Assembly: GCA_016124945.1 (NCBI GenBank)
Contig: WGMT01000020.1
Location: forward strand, 62,001 to 126,000
Reading direction: 5' to 3'
Source: a bacterium
GTDB lineage: Bacteria; Chloroflexota; Anaerolineae; Caldilineales; Caldilineaceae
Length of the DNA: 64,000 bases
The stretch's first letter is position 1. The number at the start of each line of letters is the position of its first letter. Shown here piece after piece: positions 35,632-45,730 of this stretch. The notes beneath the pieces are model-generated. The model made no database searches. It saw only the letters and a list, made by a program, of their open reading frames with translations, and was not told the DNA's origin. Made by a program: the position numbers and the translations under genes.

Positions 35632-37437
35632 TCAGTCCTCTTGTACCCATAGAACTACCGGCGTGTAGGCCGGCAGTTGCCGCAATTCACGATATAAAGC
35701 CCAACGTAAACGGGGCTGCCACGTCTCAAATGTTGTGGGCAGCCATTGATTCACTAGCGGATAGTCGCTGCCCACCGCCGCAGCCGGCAACGTCAATGTG
35801 GCGTCACGAGAGGCCACCACCAGTGTATTGACGGTGTACAGTGCCGGATCAAAGGCATCGACAAAACGCAGATCGTCCACAAAGCGTAGATACCAGCCCA
35901 CCAACGGCTGCAAAGAAGGATCTAGCTGCACCACAAACAGATCAATTTCGCCCGGATCACCCACCCGAATCGCGCCCAACTGCGCCACGTCTTCGGCCAG
36001 GAGGCGCACGTTTTGCTGTGTGGCAAGAGAAAAGAGATGGTTCCCACGCGGCAGGTCACGGCGCTGGGAAAGATCCCAGGCGCTGCTCAACGACGCCAGC
36101 AAAAAGGTCGCCGCCACCATCAGCCCTGTCACCTGTGCCGTGGTCAACCAGCCCGACCACCAGACGAAAAAGGCCACGAGCAACGGCATCACCAAGAAGA
36201 AAAACAGGATACGCATATCGAGGATCTGCGCGCTTAGGAAGCCAGCAATCAAAAAATAGGACGTCACCAGCAAAACACCCAATGCAACGGCGATCAGTGA
36301 GCCATCTTGCCAATCGGTGTCGCGCAGGCAGAAACGCAACAGCCGCCGCGTCGCCCAGGCTGCTGACACCAGCAGTGGCACACCCAACACCAACAATGTC
36401 ACCGGGTTACGCCCGGGCAAGGCCAACAGCAGCGCGCCGTAAACGGTCCACACCAGCAGCACAATCGCCAGGCGACTATCCATTTCGCCCGAGCGCATTT
36501 TCTGCATAAGGAGGACCAGACCGATCACGCCTGCCCCAAAGACAAAGGGTTGGTCGACAATCAGTCGCATAATTGGCCACAGGAGGGGATAGCCCAAGTC
36601 GCCGCCAACATAGGACAGTGCCGCGGACACGCTGCTGCTCAGCACGCCCCAGCCTTCCCAGTAGGCCAGCCACCCCGTCGCCACCACAAGGACAGTCCCC
36701 GCGAAGAGGCCGATCAGGCGGCTACGTTCGCTGTTGTCCGCAGGCAGTGTGGGGCGGTAGAGGAATGCCGTCAACGCCAGTGGCGGCAGCAACAACCACG
36801 CCAGTGGGCCGCTCATCACAAAGAGTGCCATCGTCGCCGCCACCAGGCGCAGCATTGTTGCCGTCAGCCGCTCCCAGTTGAGCAGTGCCGCCCACAGCAC
36901 AAACGCCCCCGCCAAAGACAAGATCGCACCATCGCCCAAGCGGCTGAAGGTCAACAGCCACGGGTCCACCGCTATCAGCCCGGCCAGGATCAAAGCACCG
37001 CCGCGCCCCAATTGACGGCGCAACGTCCACGGAAGCAGCACCAGCGCCGTCCCCACCAGAGTGGGGAAAATGCGCACCCAGCCGTCGCTACCACCCTCGG
37101 TCATCCAGAAGAAGAAGCGCTGCATTGTGTACAGGAGTGGGCTCTGCGCCCCCGCCGTGGCCATCGATGTCACTGTCGCCAGTGAACTGTTCATGGCCGC
37201 CAGCCACGCCGACCACGCCTGCGCCGCCTCCAGCGGCAGCAACGGTGTCCCCGCGCCCAGGCTCAACAGGCGCGGCATCAGCGCCGCCGCCAGGATCAGC
37301 GCGTACAATCCTCGCTCCACCGTGAACCAGGCAGGCGCAACCGTCACTGCAACAGGCGAAACCCCCACCAAATCCGCTGCGCCGTCTCCATCAACGGCGC
37401 TTACGCTCAATTCCTTTGTTTTCACAGACTCACTCAC
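35632..37437 (-). CDS. GT39-like membrane protein with a degenerate active site
   Basis: This 601-residue polytopic protein has about twelve membrane segments and a C-terminal extracytoplasmic part of about 120 residues. Its layout matches the neighbouring GT-C proteins, but the usual Asp-Glu loop reads TPLLPLEAAQAWSAW, so only one acidic residue remains and catalysis is doubtful. It sits between the YYY protein and the Agl23-like protein, with only 3 bases to the latter. It may act as a partner or a pseudoenzyme. The assignment is by layout and context. Confidence 0.7.
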   Translation of the reverse strand: MSESVKTKELSVSAVDGDGAADLVGVSPVAVTVAPAWFTVERGLYALILAAALMPRLLSLGAGTPLLPLEAAQAWSAWLAAMNSSLATVTSMATAGAQSPLLYTMQRFFFWMTEGGSDGWVRIFPTLVGTALVLLPWTLRRQLGRGGALILAGLIAVDPWLLTFSRLGDGAILSLAGAFVLWAALLNWERLTATMLRLVAATMALFVMSGPLAWLLLPPLALTAFLYRPTLPADNSERSRLIGLFAGTVLVVATGWLAYWEGWGVLSSSVSAALSYVGGDLGYPLLWPIMRLIVDQPFVFGAGVIGLVLLMQKMRSGEMDSRLAIVLLVWTVYGALLLALPGRNPVTLLVLGVPLLVSAAWATRRLLRFCLRDTDWQDGSLIAVALGVLLVTSYFLIAGFLSAQILDMRILFFFLVMPLLVAFFVWWSGWLTTAQVTGLMVAATFLLASLSSAWDLSQRRDLPRGNHLFSLATQQNVRLLAEDVAQLGAIRVGDPGEIDLFVVQLDPSLQPLVGWYLRFVDDLRFVDAFDPALYTVNTLVVASRDATLTLPAAAVGSDYPLVNQWLPTTFETWQPRLRWALYRELRQLPAYTPVVLWVQED

Positions 37438-37451
37438 GACGGCTCCTTCGT

Positions 37452-37526
37452 AATGCGTAACTCGTAATGCATAACCCAGAGCAGATCGATGCTTCGCTCT
37501 GCATTACGCATTACGAGTTACGCATT
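37452..37526. repeat. Dispersed hairpin, AATGCGTAACTCGTAATGC type
   Basis: Bases 37452-37470 pair perfectly (19 bp) with 37508-37526. A small AGAGC/GCTCT stem lies in the loop. It separates two minus-strand membrane-protein genes of one apparent operon. Confidence 0.7.
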
Positions 37527-37563
37527 GTCCTCAAATCTGAATGTCTTCGAGACTGTCAACAAC

Positions 37564-40047
37564 CTACCCTCTCCGCCGAAAAATCCGTACATTGCCTTGC
37601 TCAAAGACGAGATCCATGACTTCGAGCAGGCGGACATCGTCGAGGGGGGAGAGGCTATAGCGTTCGCGTTCTACAGGACCCACGACGACGTAGTCGATCC
37701 CCCATGTTTCCAATGTCTGGCGGATTGCCAGAGGTGCGCCGCTGCGGTAGATCGTCTCAATGGCTTCGGGGCGGCCTGCCGCCATTTCGCCGTAGGCATC
37801 GCCGCGCCACTGTGATTCGTGGCCGTCCCAGCCGAGCAGGGTGGCGCGACCGGTGGCGGCGTTGATGCGATTGTCGGCGGCACGGTAGCTGCGGCCCTGC
37901 CCCTGTAGGACGATGTCTTCGGGGGCGGTGTTCCGCCGGATCCAGTCGACGGCGGCCAGTTCGTCTGCGCCGACATAGGCGATACCATCTAATGTGGGCG
38001 TGGGTGAACCGAAGCCACGCACCTTGGCGTACGCGCCCGCAACAGGATAGATCATTCCCGCCAGGATCAGCAAAAGCGCCGCGCCGCCAAGTACAGCAGA
38101 GATTACTTGTCGCCGCGCCGTCAACGCAACCACAATGGCGTAGCTACCGGCTACTGCCAACAAGAGCCAGCCCTGGTAGTAAAACTTAAAGATTGTGTTC
38201 ATGCGCGTGCCGAAATTGTCGCGCAAAAAGACGAATTCCGGCCCGAACATAAGCATCAGAGCAATGGCGGCCATACACAGCGCAAAGGTGGTCCGCACGT
38301 CGACGGCACGCACTGGTTCCTGCCAACGCCGCCACAGGATCGCCAAGAGCAGCGCCGCCAGTGTCCCCGCCAGGAGGAACGTCCACGGGCGCGCCGTCCA
38401 CCGCGAGAAGACGGCGTCGGTGTAGGTCGCAAATTCCGGCGCAAGTTGCATTCGTTGCAGGGCGGCCATCCCGGCGTCGCTGCCCACCGCCGCGGCAAAG
38501 GTGCTTGCCAGGAAGATCAGCGGAATCCCCAAAACCAGCAGCAGGCTGATCACAATTTCGCGTGGCCGCGGCGACAATTCCGCCCAGGCCAACCCCACCA
38601 ACGCGCCCACCGCCAGTAAAAAGTGTCCCCAAAAAAGTAAGAATTGAGGCAATCGCGTTGGATTGAAGAAGTTGGGAATGACACCGCCGGCCTGGCTTTG
38701 TGCGGTGAGGAAATAGGGGAAGAAGAAGACAACCGTCCCTGCGAGGATGATGGCGGCCAGCAGCGCCGCGCTCCACAGTGCCCGAGCCTGTCCCCGTTGC
38801 GGGGCAAGGACGAAGATCGCAGCCGCCGTCAAGAGCACCCAGTACGGCGGAAAGTCCCACGTGTTGAGTGGCACCAGCGCTCCCGCCGCTAGGACAATCA
38901 CCACCAATCCCAGCCCACGACCGGGGACGGCGTTGAGCAGGTCTGTCCATGCACTGCGCAGGCGGGCCAACAATCCTTCGTTTTTCGCGTCGTTTTCAAG
39001 TTCGTCTGTGGGTTCGGCAACGGTTTGAGCGGGAACGTCTGTGCGCCAGAGAAAGAGATTGAGCGCCAGCCCGACCACCAACAACACAAAAGGCATGGCC
39101 AGTACATGCGGGTGGTTGTCTCCCAGCACGTAGCTGAAATTGGGGAATTCGGCGATCACCTCGATGTGGTTGCCAAAGAGATCGCTGTCGCTGATGACGC
39201 GTGAACTGCGCCACCACCAGCTCCAGCCGGCGTCGATGAACCATTGGTTGGTCACTTGGGCGTTGGTAGGGAAGTTGTTCACATTTGCCCAGCGCGCCAG
39301 TCCGTCTACGTTGACCCCCTGGGCGTAGAGCCATTCCACGAGGACGTGCAGGTTGCCCGTCAACCCCACGGCAACGGCGGTGAGCATTCCACTTATTGTT
39401 GCCGAAAGGCGGGCCGCGGCCTTTCCTGCCATCAGGTTGTAACCCACGCCGAAACTGCCCACCATGAGCAGCCCGAACCAGCATGCCTGTCCTAAGTTGT
39501 AGGCTACTTCCGGCGCTTGACCGGCCAGGCGCGCCACTGTCATCAGCAACCAGTAGCCCAAGTAGTAGTAGCTGATGGCGTAATTGGCCAGCCACGGATC
39601 GCGCGGGGGAAAGGTGGGGCTGGTCCAAATGCCGGACATGAACATCAGGTCCATGGGCTGTTCGGTGTGGTTGATGGCCGGATCGTGGGCGCGCACCCAG
39701 GTCCACGCCGCAAATGAGAGCAGAAAGACGACTTCCACCCACACCACCGCCTGCCAGGTGGGTACACGGTTGCGCCAGTCGGACCGCAACGGCCACGCCG
39801 CCGCCACACTCAGCCCTACCACAAGGGCAAGCGCCAGCCAGGCACCGCCCAGGTCATTGCGCAATACGCCGTAACTCGTCCCCAACCAGAGGAGGACACC
39901 CAATAGCAGCACCCCAAGCGCCTTGGCGAAGCTATACCCCCGATCCGCCAGTGCCGGAAAAAGACGAAACGCCAGCGGCAACGCCGCCAGCGAAATCAGT
40001 TGTACCACTAGATACCAGAGAAAGAATGTTGTGATGATCGATTGCAT
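37564..40047 (-). CDS. DUF2298 'YYY' membrane protein
   Basis: This 827-residue polytopic protein belongs to TIGR03662 (Chlor_Arch_YYY), restricted mainly to Chloroflexi and Archaea. The hallmark is visible near residue 130: EQPMDLMFMSGIWTSPTFPPRDPWLANYAISYYYLGYW. About fifteen membrane segments follow, with a C-terminal soluble part (YVGADELAAVDWIRRNTAPEDIVLQG). The fold is GT-C-like and a glycosyltransferase role is inferred, not proven. It is similar to the second half of the 1667-residue protein at 40678. Confidence 0.85.
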   Translation of the reverse strand: MQSIITTFFLWYLVVQLISLAALPLAFRLFPALADRGYSFAKALGVLLLGVLLWLGTSYGVLRNDLGGAWLALALVVGLSVAAAWPLRSDWRNRVPTWQAVVWVEVVFLLSFAAWTWVRAHDPAINHTEQPMDLMFMSGIWTSPTFPPRDPWLANYAISYYYLGYWLLMTVARLAGQAPEVAYNLGQACWFGLLMVGSFGVGYNLMAGKAAARLSATISGMLTAVAVGLTGNLHVLVEWLYAQGVNVDGLARWANVNNFPTNAQVTNQWFIDAGWSWWWRSSRVISDSDLFGNHIEVIAEFPNFSYVLGDNHPHVLAMPFVLLVVGLALNLFLWRTDVPAQTVAEPTDELENDAKNEGLLARLRSAWTDLLNAVPGRGLGLVVIVLAAGALVPLNTWDFPPYWVLLTAAAIFVLAPQRGQARALWSAALLAAIILAGTVVFFFPYFLTAQSQAGGVIPNFFNPTRLPQFLLFWGHFLLAVGALVGLAWAELSPRPREIVISLLLVLGIPLIFLASTFAAAVGSDAGMAALQRMQLAPEFATYTDAVFSRWTARPWTFLLAGTLAALLLAILWRRWQEPVRAVDVRTTFALCMAAIALMLMFGPEFVFLRDNFGTRMNTIFKFYYQGWLLLAVAGSYAIVVALTARRQVISAVLGGAALLLILAGMIYPVAGAYAKVRGFGSPTPTLDGIAYVGADELAAVDWIRRNTAPEDIVLQGQGRSYRAADNRINAATGRATLLGWDGHESQWRGDAYGEMAAGRPEAIETIYRSGAPLAIRQTLETWGIDYVVVGPVERERYSLSPLDDVRLLEVMDLVFEQGNVRIFRRRG

Positions 40048-40099
40048 AATGTTGACGCGAGATGTCGCGATGTTCGGGAATTGAGATGGAGAGATGATA

Positions 40100-40178
40100 C
40101 GTAATGCGTAATGCGTCTACCGGATCGTCGTCCAATTGGCGACCAACTCTGTCAGCCAATTACGCATTACGAATTACG
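40100..40178. repeat. Dispersed hairpin, CGTAATGCGTAATGCG type
   Basis: Bases 40100-40115 pair with 40163-40178 (15 of 16). It lies between the Nudix gene and the YYY gene, both on the minus strand, and uses the same AATGCG words as the hairpins at 29343 and 37452. Confidence 0.6.
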
Positions 40179-40677
40179 CCCTATGACTACGATTCTTCAT
40201 CACCGGCAGCGCCACCGTCCGCCCTTCAAGGACCATACGTACGACGGCGTGGTGATCCTTGTGCAGGCCGGAAGGCAAGTTGTCTAGCGAAAAGTATTGG
40301 GCGTCGAGAATTTCCAGCCCATCCAGCGCAAGGACGCCGCCCACGATGCGTCCCCATAGGATAAACTCCAGCGTCAGGCGCGAGGTTTCCTGCATCACCA
40401 CGCCTTCGACTGTCGCCTGCAGGCCCGTCTCCTCGCGGACTTCGCGGAGCCACGCCTGATCCACCGATTCGCCGCGATTCACCCATCCACCGGGGAAGCC
40501 CCAGGGATATTCCGGATGAAAGCGATGTTTGAGCAACAGCACTTCGTTGCGGTCGTTCACAAGGATGCCGCTCACCCCGACAACCACCTTGGGGTTGAGC
40601 AGCCATTGCACATACCAACGCAGCCCTTCGGGCAGTGTACGCCACACCATTCCCAAGATGCGATGTGCGATCTCCAC
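40174..40677 (-). CDS. Nudix hydrolase
   Basis: This 167-residue cytoplasmic hydrolase cleaves a nucleoside diphosphate linked to some other moiety. The full Nudix box is present: GGWVNRGESVDQAWLREVREETGL, with the G-x5-E-x7-REUxEExGU pattern, near residues 65-87. The preceding strand VSGILVNDRNEVLLLKHRF is typical. It starts at the base next to the stop codon of the giant GT-C gene and is thus in the same operon; hydrolysis of nucleotide-sugars is conceivable but not shown. Substrate unknown. Confidence 0.9.
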   Translation of the reverse strand: MEIAHRILGMVWRTLPEGLRWYVQWLLNPKVVVGVSGILVNDRNEVLLLKHRFHPEYPWGFPGGWVNRGESVDQAWLREVREETGLQATVEGVVMQETSRLTLEFILWGRIVGGVLALDGLEILDAQYFSLDNLPSGLHKDHHAVVRMVLEGRTVALPVMKNRSHRA

Positions 40678-43600
40678 TCAGGCCCCCCCAGGATTGGGGT
40701 AGTAGCGTTCGTCGTCGCCGCGCACGAGCTGATTGGGGACAGCGTAGAGAATCGCACGATCATTGGCGTAGATCTGTGTGATTAGCCCCTGTTCGGCCAT
40801 GCGCGCCAGTTTGTCCACGGCCTGGGGGTGCAAATAACGTTCTAACTGCCCCACGTAGATCAGGTCGATGTCTAGCTCGTCGATGAGTTGCAGTGTGCGT
40901 CCCTGGTCGGGCGTATTCCAGAATTCACCGAACAGCCCGCTACGCGGCCCCATAATTTCGCCGTAGCGCTGTTCGCCGGCATGTTTGCCACTGAGGCCGC
41001 TCAAACCTGTCATGCTGGCAATGCGGCTGCCCCCGGCACGGTAATAGTCCATTTCGCTTGATTCAGCGATGACAAAATTTCCGCGCATGTTGTCCAGTAT
41101 CCACTGGATTGACTGCCAATCATAGCCGAACTCAATCGGATTGTTGCCGTCGGGCCAGAAGTAGACGCCCTGACGCATGAATTCCAGCCCATCCAACGTG
41201 CCCAATTCAGGCCGCCAGCCCGGGAAGCGCTGATCCGATCGCGCCGGCGTCCCCACTATCGGGTAGGCCAGCGAAGCGAGGACGAGCAACAGGAAGCCGG
41301 TGATCCAGGCATTACGCCAGATGGGAGAAAACTTAATGCGTGGTGCGTGGAGCGCCGCCGCCGCGTCGTCCGTCGTCTGTCGTCCGTCGTCAAACGTAGG
41401 CCGCCCGGCCAAGACACGCGCAACGCCAACTGCCGCCGCCACCCCCACCAACACCCACACCTGGATGAAGAATTTGAAGAGTGTGTTCATGCGATACCAG
41501 TCGCCGCCCTGTAGGAAGTCGCGCAGGTAGAAAACCTGGGTGCCTGCCAGCAGCGCAAATCCGGTGACGGTAAGCAATGCCACGAAGAGCGATCCGGCGT
41601 CGGCAGCGCGTCCACGTCGCCAGATGAGAAGGAACGAGATCCCCAGGAAGGGCAAACAGAGCGCGAGGACCGTCCATCCCTGCCATGCAGCCACCAGCGC
41701 CACTACAACAAGCAACGGCACCAGCCATTGCCCCAACAAGTAGGCCACAGATGGTCGGCGCACCAGCCGCCCGTGCAAGACGATGAGCCGAGGCAGCCGA
41801 TCCAGGTGTCGCCATGTAGCGGTGACCCAGCGTTCAAGGCCCGTGGGTGGCGCGTCTCCGCGACGGGCCGGGCGGGTGACGGCGTAGATCATCCAACCAA
41901 TCACCACGAAGAGGAAGAATCCCCAGATTAGCAGCCACTTTCCGAGGTCATCGGGGCCGCGCACCAGCCCGACGCCGCTAGCTCCTACATTTTCGTAGTT
42001 ACTGAAGAAGGGCCAGAAGAGCAGATAAGCGCCTGCCATGTAGGCCACAGCAAAACTGATAAGTAAGGCCCAATCGATGCGTCCACTGCCGCGGAAGGTG
42101 GCCACAGCCAACGCCAACACACCCAGGCCGAAATAAGTGGGCAGTTCCCACAGATTGATGGCGGCCAGCGTCCCAAGGAGCAGGCAGAACGCGCCCAGCA
42201 GCAGTGCATCATAGCGCCAGTGTGCCCGCCAATCGGCACTGTAACGACGTAGCACGGTCAGCACCAGTCCCAGGAAAAGCACAGAGAAGGGGATGCCGAT
42301 CATGTGTGGGTGCAGATCAGCAAAGGTGAAGCTCCAGTAGGGGAACTCGTTAATCGTAGCGGGCAGCACACGACTGGGCGCCCAAAAGTCGTATCCACTC
42401 AGGCGTGCTTCGGTGGAGAGAAGAACCCAAAAACCGCTGAGTGCGCGCACCAGCCCTTCCAGGCCAGGGATGGCACTTTGAAACGAGACAGTGCTCAGAT
42501 CCCCCAACCGCCGCACAATCTGGGCGAAGGCGTCGAGGTTGCCCAAAATGGCCACAAAGAGTGGCGCCAGCAACGCCGGCCCGATGCCACGCTGCCAGGG
42601 GATGGCGGCTGCGGCGCTATCTGCAACCTGCTCCACGCGATGACGGATCGTCGGCGTCCCCGTGGCTGTGTTTGCCATACGGATTTCGAGCACGTCCACG
42701 CTGCCCGCAGCCGCAGAGATCGCTGCAGCCGTACGCGCCTGTGTCTGTGGCCCGTTAACCAGCGGCGAGCGTCCCCACGATTGGTAGTCTGAGAAATCCC
42801 AGCCATTGGTGGGCGATGTGGGCAACACAGCGCGAGTGGACAGGGGCGCGCCACCATTGGTCCCCGTCGGTGAAGGAAGGGAGCGACGTGTCACTGTGCG
42901 CTGTACGGGGATGACGGCAGAGTAGGCCACGCCGAAGGCATTGACAACGGTCAGTGCAAAAAGGGTGGGGATCGCCAGATTGAAGGCGATCTCAGCATAG
43001 ATGCCGGTCAATTTGATGACGTAGGCGACGAGATAGATGCCAAAGTAGTAGTAATTGATGAAGCCGCCGGCGAAGTGCGGGTCCACTGGTGGGAAGGTGG
43101 GGCTGCGCAGGATGCCGTTCAAAAAGGCGAACTCCATGAACTTTTCACCGCCATACCAGGGCTGCCAGATGTCGGGGTTGTACATGCGCACGAAGACAAA
43201 GAAGAGGTAGGCAACAGTGAAGATCGCCTCTCCCACCAGCAGAATCGGTCCTGACGCACGTAAGAAGGAGACCATCTCGCGCCAGTTCCAGACCAATGCC
43301 ACCAGCCCAACAACGCCTAAGAACGCCACCGCCAACCAGGCGTTGGTGACAGTGTTGTGTGCCAATCCTGTGCCGGCCAACAGCCAGAGGAACCACCCCG
43401 CCAATAGCCAGCCAAGGGCACGACTGAGCAGGTAGCCCCTGTCGCGCAGCGGGCGGAAGAGAACAAAGGCAATCGGCCACGCCAGCCAGCCCAACAGCGA
43501 AATCACCAACCACCACCAGCCCACCGACAGCAGCGTATTTTGGCTGGCCTGAGCGTTCCAGCGGTAGTCTTCAACCACGGGCAATTCGTTTAGTGGTGTG

Positions 43601-45681
43601 GCGAGATTAAGACTGGTTAGGTCGTCGGGTGGTCTTGCGGGTGCGGGTGGGCGTTCTTCGCCGCGCAGGATGGCGATGACGCCGTTGATCAAGCCCGAGC
43701 CCTGATGACTGGGATCACTGCCCAGTCCAAGTGCGGTGAGCAGGGGATCGATGGGCGAGTCTTCGCCACGGTAGTAGGGAATGGCGTTCTGCCAGGTGCC
43801 GCCAAGCAACTGGGCAAACTCGGCATCGCTTAAATCGCGCACTTTGCGGAAGATGGTCACCCGCGGGTGATCGTAGAGGCTCCAGCTTTCGTCGGCTGCC
43901 TGATCGGGGAATTCCATGCCAAAGAGGCGCGGTGGCGTCGTCACATCGTAGACAAGTTCGAAGCCCAATTCTCCACTGAACATGAGATCGTAGTAGCGGG
44001 TGGTCATTGGGTAGCGCTCGGGCAGTTCGTCCACACTGTCGTAGATGCGCTTAGACGAGTAGGCCACGTAGTCGGCTTCGAGGAGCTTCTGGCGCAAAAT
44101 GTCGTACTTCTGCGCTGTGTCTTCTTCGTAGGGGCCCCAATCAATACGGCGGATCTGGCTGTTGGCCGCGTTGACTTCCGGCTCGTCGGGCAGCCCCCAC
44201 GGCATACAATCGTCCCACTGTTCACAGAGGACAGTCGACCCTGCGGGTACATTTTCGGCCATCCAACGCGCCGTCATCGCCCAAGGATGTGGCGTGTTGT
44301 AGACGCCGTTGACATAGGCGACGGACCAGAAGAGGCCGCCGGCAACGCCGATGGTGGCCAGGAGGACGGCGAGGCTTCGTGTGAGCGTAGTGCGTAGTGC
44401 GTAGTGTGTAGTGCGTGGTGCGACGACAGTCGTCGGTCGTCCGTCGTCTGTCGTCCGTCGTCGCTCATCCACCACCCGCCATAGCGTCCAAATCATGCCT
44501 GCCGCAAAAAGGAGGACGAAGGGCAGCACCGGGCTCATGTAGCGGTTGAATTTGGCCAGGAATGCGCCGGTCAACCCAAAGTAGGGGACGAGCCACGCCC
44601 AGGCCAGGAGTTCACCGGGGCGGGCGACAAGGGCGATCACCCGCGCCAGCGACCAAAAGGTTCCCAGCGCGGCGACAATGCCCAATGGCCACCAGAGCCC
44701 CCACTCGATCTGCTGTTGTAAGAAGTAAAGATAAGGCACGGTGTTGCGATACTGCCGAGTAAAGGGGAAGTCAGCCACACCGCGCACCATGGCGCCCTGC
44801 TCCACCAGCGTGAAGCGAATAAAATTTTCCCAGTCGAGGATGGCGTAGGGGCTGGTGACGGCAAAGGTGAGCACAGCAACGGCCAACGCCAGGGGTGCGG
44901 CCAACAGCACACGCAGTGCGCTGCGTCCTTCGCCGGTGTTGCGCTCAGCCCAAAGGACGATCCCCGCGGCCACCACCGGCACCGCCAGAATTGGCAGCGC
45001 ACTAAATTTCGACGAAATCGCCAACCCTGCCCCAATGCCGGTGAGTATGGCGGCGCGCCAGGATCTTTCTTGTACCATCCACACGCCGCCCAATACGGCA
45101 AAGACAGTGAAGGTGGTGCTGGCTGGGTCCATTGCAAAAAAGTGGCTTAGTTGGATCGCCTGCGCCGCGAAGGCGTAAAAAGTCGCCGTCAGCAGTCCGG
45201 CCCATGGGCCGTAGATGCGCCTGCCCAACAAGAAGAGAAAGAAGATGGTCAATGTGTCGAGCAGTGCAATGGTCAAGCGGCCCGGCACCGCCACACCGCC
45301 ACAGCCATCGGTGGCGCGGTTCATCATCGTCACAATACGGTCGGGAAAAGGGAGAGCGTCGGCGACTGGGGCAAGTGTGTGCAACACTTCGCCCATCAAC
45401 ACGCCGAGGTAGAGGGGGAAATGGCCATAGGTAAAGCTAAATTCACGCTGATCAATCGGATTCCACAGTGGGTTCAGCGGGCTTTGGCGTGGATCACGGA
45501 ATTCGTCCCAGCTTTCGGGCAACGCAATCCAACTGGCCGGCCAGCAGGTTGTGCTGCGTTCGTCGGGGTGTGGGTTCATGCCCACATCCCAGCGGACATT
45601 CCAAGTTCGCAAGGTAAAGCCGGCCAACAATACAAGCCCAAGCAGCGTGTAAATCCAAATTGAGGTGCGGGTATTTGTCAT
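40678..45681 (-). CDS. Giant GT-C fusion: GT39-like domain plus DUF2298 'YYY' domain
   Basis: This 1667-residue membrane protein joins two modules. Residues 1-700 are GT39-like (NPHPDERSTTCW gives the acidic motif; about ten membrane segments; then a soluble part). Residues about 725-1667 are a YYY/DUF2298 domain (GEKFMEFAFLNGILRSPTFPPVDPHFAGGFINYYYFG), similar to the separate protein at 37564. The fusion is known from the Chlor_Arch_YYY family. Two repeat-derived stretches lie in frame: around 44381-44465 (residues ~405-435, RRRTTDDGRPTT) and 41335-41396 (residues ~1428-1450, DDGRQTTDD). A role in lipid-linked glycan transfer is inferred. It heads the nudix-YYY-GT minus-strand operon. Confidence 0.83.
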   Translation of the reverse strand: MTNTRTSIWIYTLLGLVLLAGFTLRTWNVRWDVGMNPHPDERSTTCWPASWIALPESWDEFRDPRQSPLNPLWNPIDQREFSFTYGHFPLYLGVLMGEVLHTLAPVADALPFPDRIVTMMNRATDGCGGVAVPGRLTIALLDTLTIFFLFLLGRRIYGPWAGLLTATFYAFAAQAIQLSHFFAMDPASTTFTVFAVLGGVWMVQERSWRAAILTGIGAGLAISSKFSALPILAVPVVAAGIVLWAERNTGEGRSALRVLLAAPLALAVAVLTFAVTSPYAILDWENFIRFTLVEQGAMVRGVADFPFTRQYRNTVPYLYFLQQQIEWGLWWPLGIVAALGTFWSLARVIALVARPGELLAWAWLVPYFGLTGAFLAKFNRYMSPVLPFVLLFAAGMIWTLWRVVDERRRTTDDGRPTTVVAPRTTHYALRTTLTRSLAVLLATIGVAGGLFWSVAYVNGVYNTPHPWAMTARWMAENVPAGSTVLCEQWDDCMPWGLPDEPEVNAANSQIRRIDWGPYEEDTAQKYDILRQKLLEADYVAYSSKRIYDSVDELPERYPMTTRYYDLMFSGELGFELVYDVTTPPRLFGMEFPDQAADESWSLYDHPRVTIFRKVRDLSDAEFAQLLGGTWQNAIPYYRGEDSPIDPLLTALGLGSDPSHQGSGLINGVIAILRGEERPPAPARPPDDLTSLNLATPLNELPVVEDYRWNAQASQNTLLSVGWWWLVISLLGWLAWPIAFVLFRPLRDRGYLLSRALGWLLAGWFLWLLAGTGLAHNTVTNAWLAVAFLGVVGLVALVWNWREMVSFLRASGPILLVGEAIFTVAYLFFVFVRMYNPDIWQPWYGGEKFMEFAFLNGILRSPTFPPVDPHFAGGFINYYYFGIYLVAYVIKLTGIYAEIAFNLAIPTLFALTVVNAFGVAYSAVIPVQRTVTRRSLPSPTGTNGGAPLSTRAVLPTSPTNGWDFSDYQSWGRSPLVNGPQTQARTAAAISAAAGSVDVLEIRMANTATGTPTIRHRVEQVADSAAAAIPWQRGIGPALLAPLFVAILGNLDAFAQIVRRLGDLSTVSFQSAIPGLEGLVRALSGFWVLLSTEARLSGYDFWAPSRVLPATINEFPYWSFTFADLHPHMIGIPFSVLFLGLVLTVLRRYSADWRAHWRYDALLLGAFCLLLGTLAAINLWELPTYFGLGVLALAVATFRGSGRIDWALLISFAVAYMAGAYLLFWPFFSNYENVGASGVGLVRGPDDLGKWLLIWGFFLFVVIGWMIYAVTRPARRGDAPPTGLERWVTATWRHLDRLPRLIVLHGRLVRRPSVAYLLGQWLVPLLVVVALVAAWQGWTVLALCLPFLGISFLLIWRRGRAADAGSLFVALLTVTGFALLAGTQVFYLRDFLQGGDWYRMNTLFKFFIQVWVLVGVAAAVGVARVLAGRPTFDDGRQTTDDAAAALHAPRIKFSPIWRNAWITGFLLLVLASLAYPIVGTPARSDQRFPGWRPELGTLDGLEFMRQGVYFWPDGNNPIEFGYDWQSIQWILDNMRGNFVIAESSEMDYYRAGGSRIASMTGLSGLSGKHAGEQRYGEIMGPRSGLFGEFWNTPDQGRTLQLIDELDIDLIYVGQLERYLHPQAVDKLARMAEQGLITQIYANDRAILYAVPNQLVRGDDERYYPNPGGA
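41335..41396. repeat. Repeat element within the giant GT-C gene, copy 1
   Basis: GTGCGTGGAGCG words are followed by a 28-base CGTCGTCCGTCGTC-type stretch identical to one at 44381-44465. It is in frame and encodes a polar Asp/Thr/Arg loop in a hydrophobic protein. Confidence 0.6.
44381..44465. repeat. Repeat element within the giant GT-C gene, copy 2
   Basis: GTAGTGCGTAGTGCG words are followed by the same CGTCGTCCGTCGTC-type stretch as at 41335-41396, in the same order and orientation. It is in frame and encodes a basic/polar loop between membrane segments. Confidence 0.6.
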
Positions 45682-45730
45682 AGAATGATGTGTTTTTTCT
45701 ACATGCTTTCTTGAGCAGAGCTACTACGCG

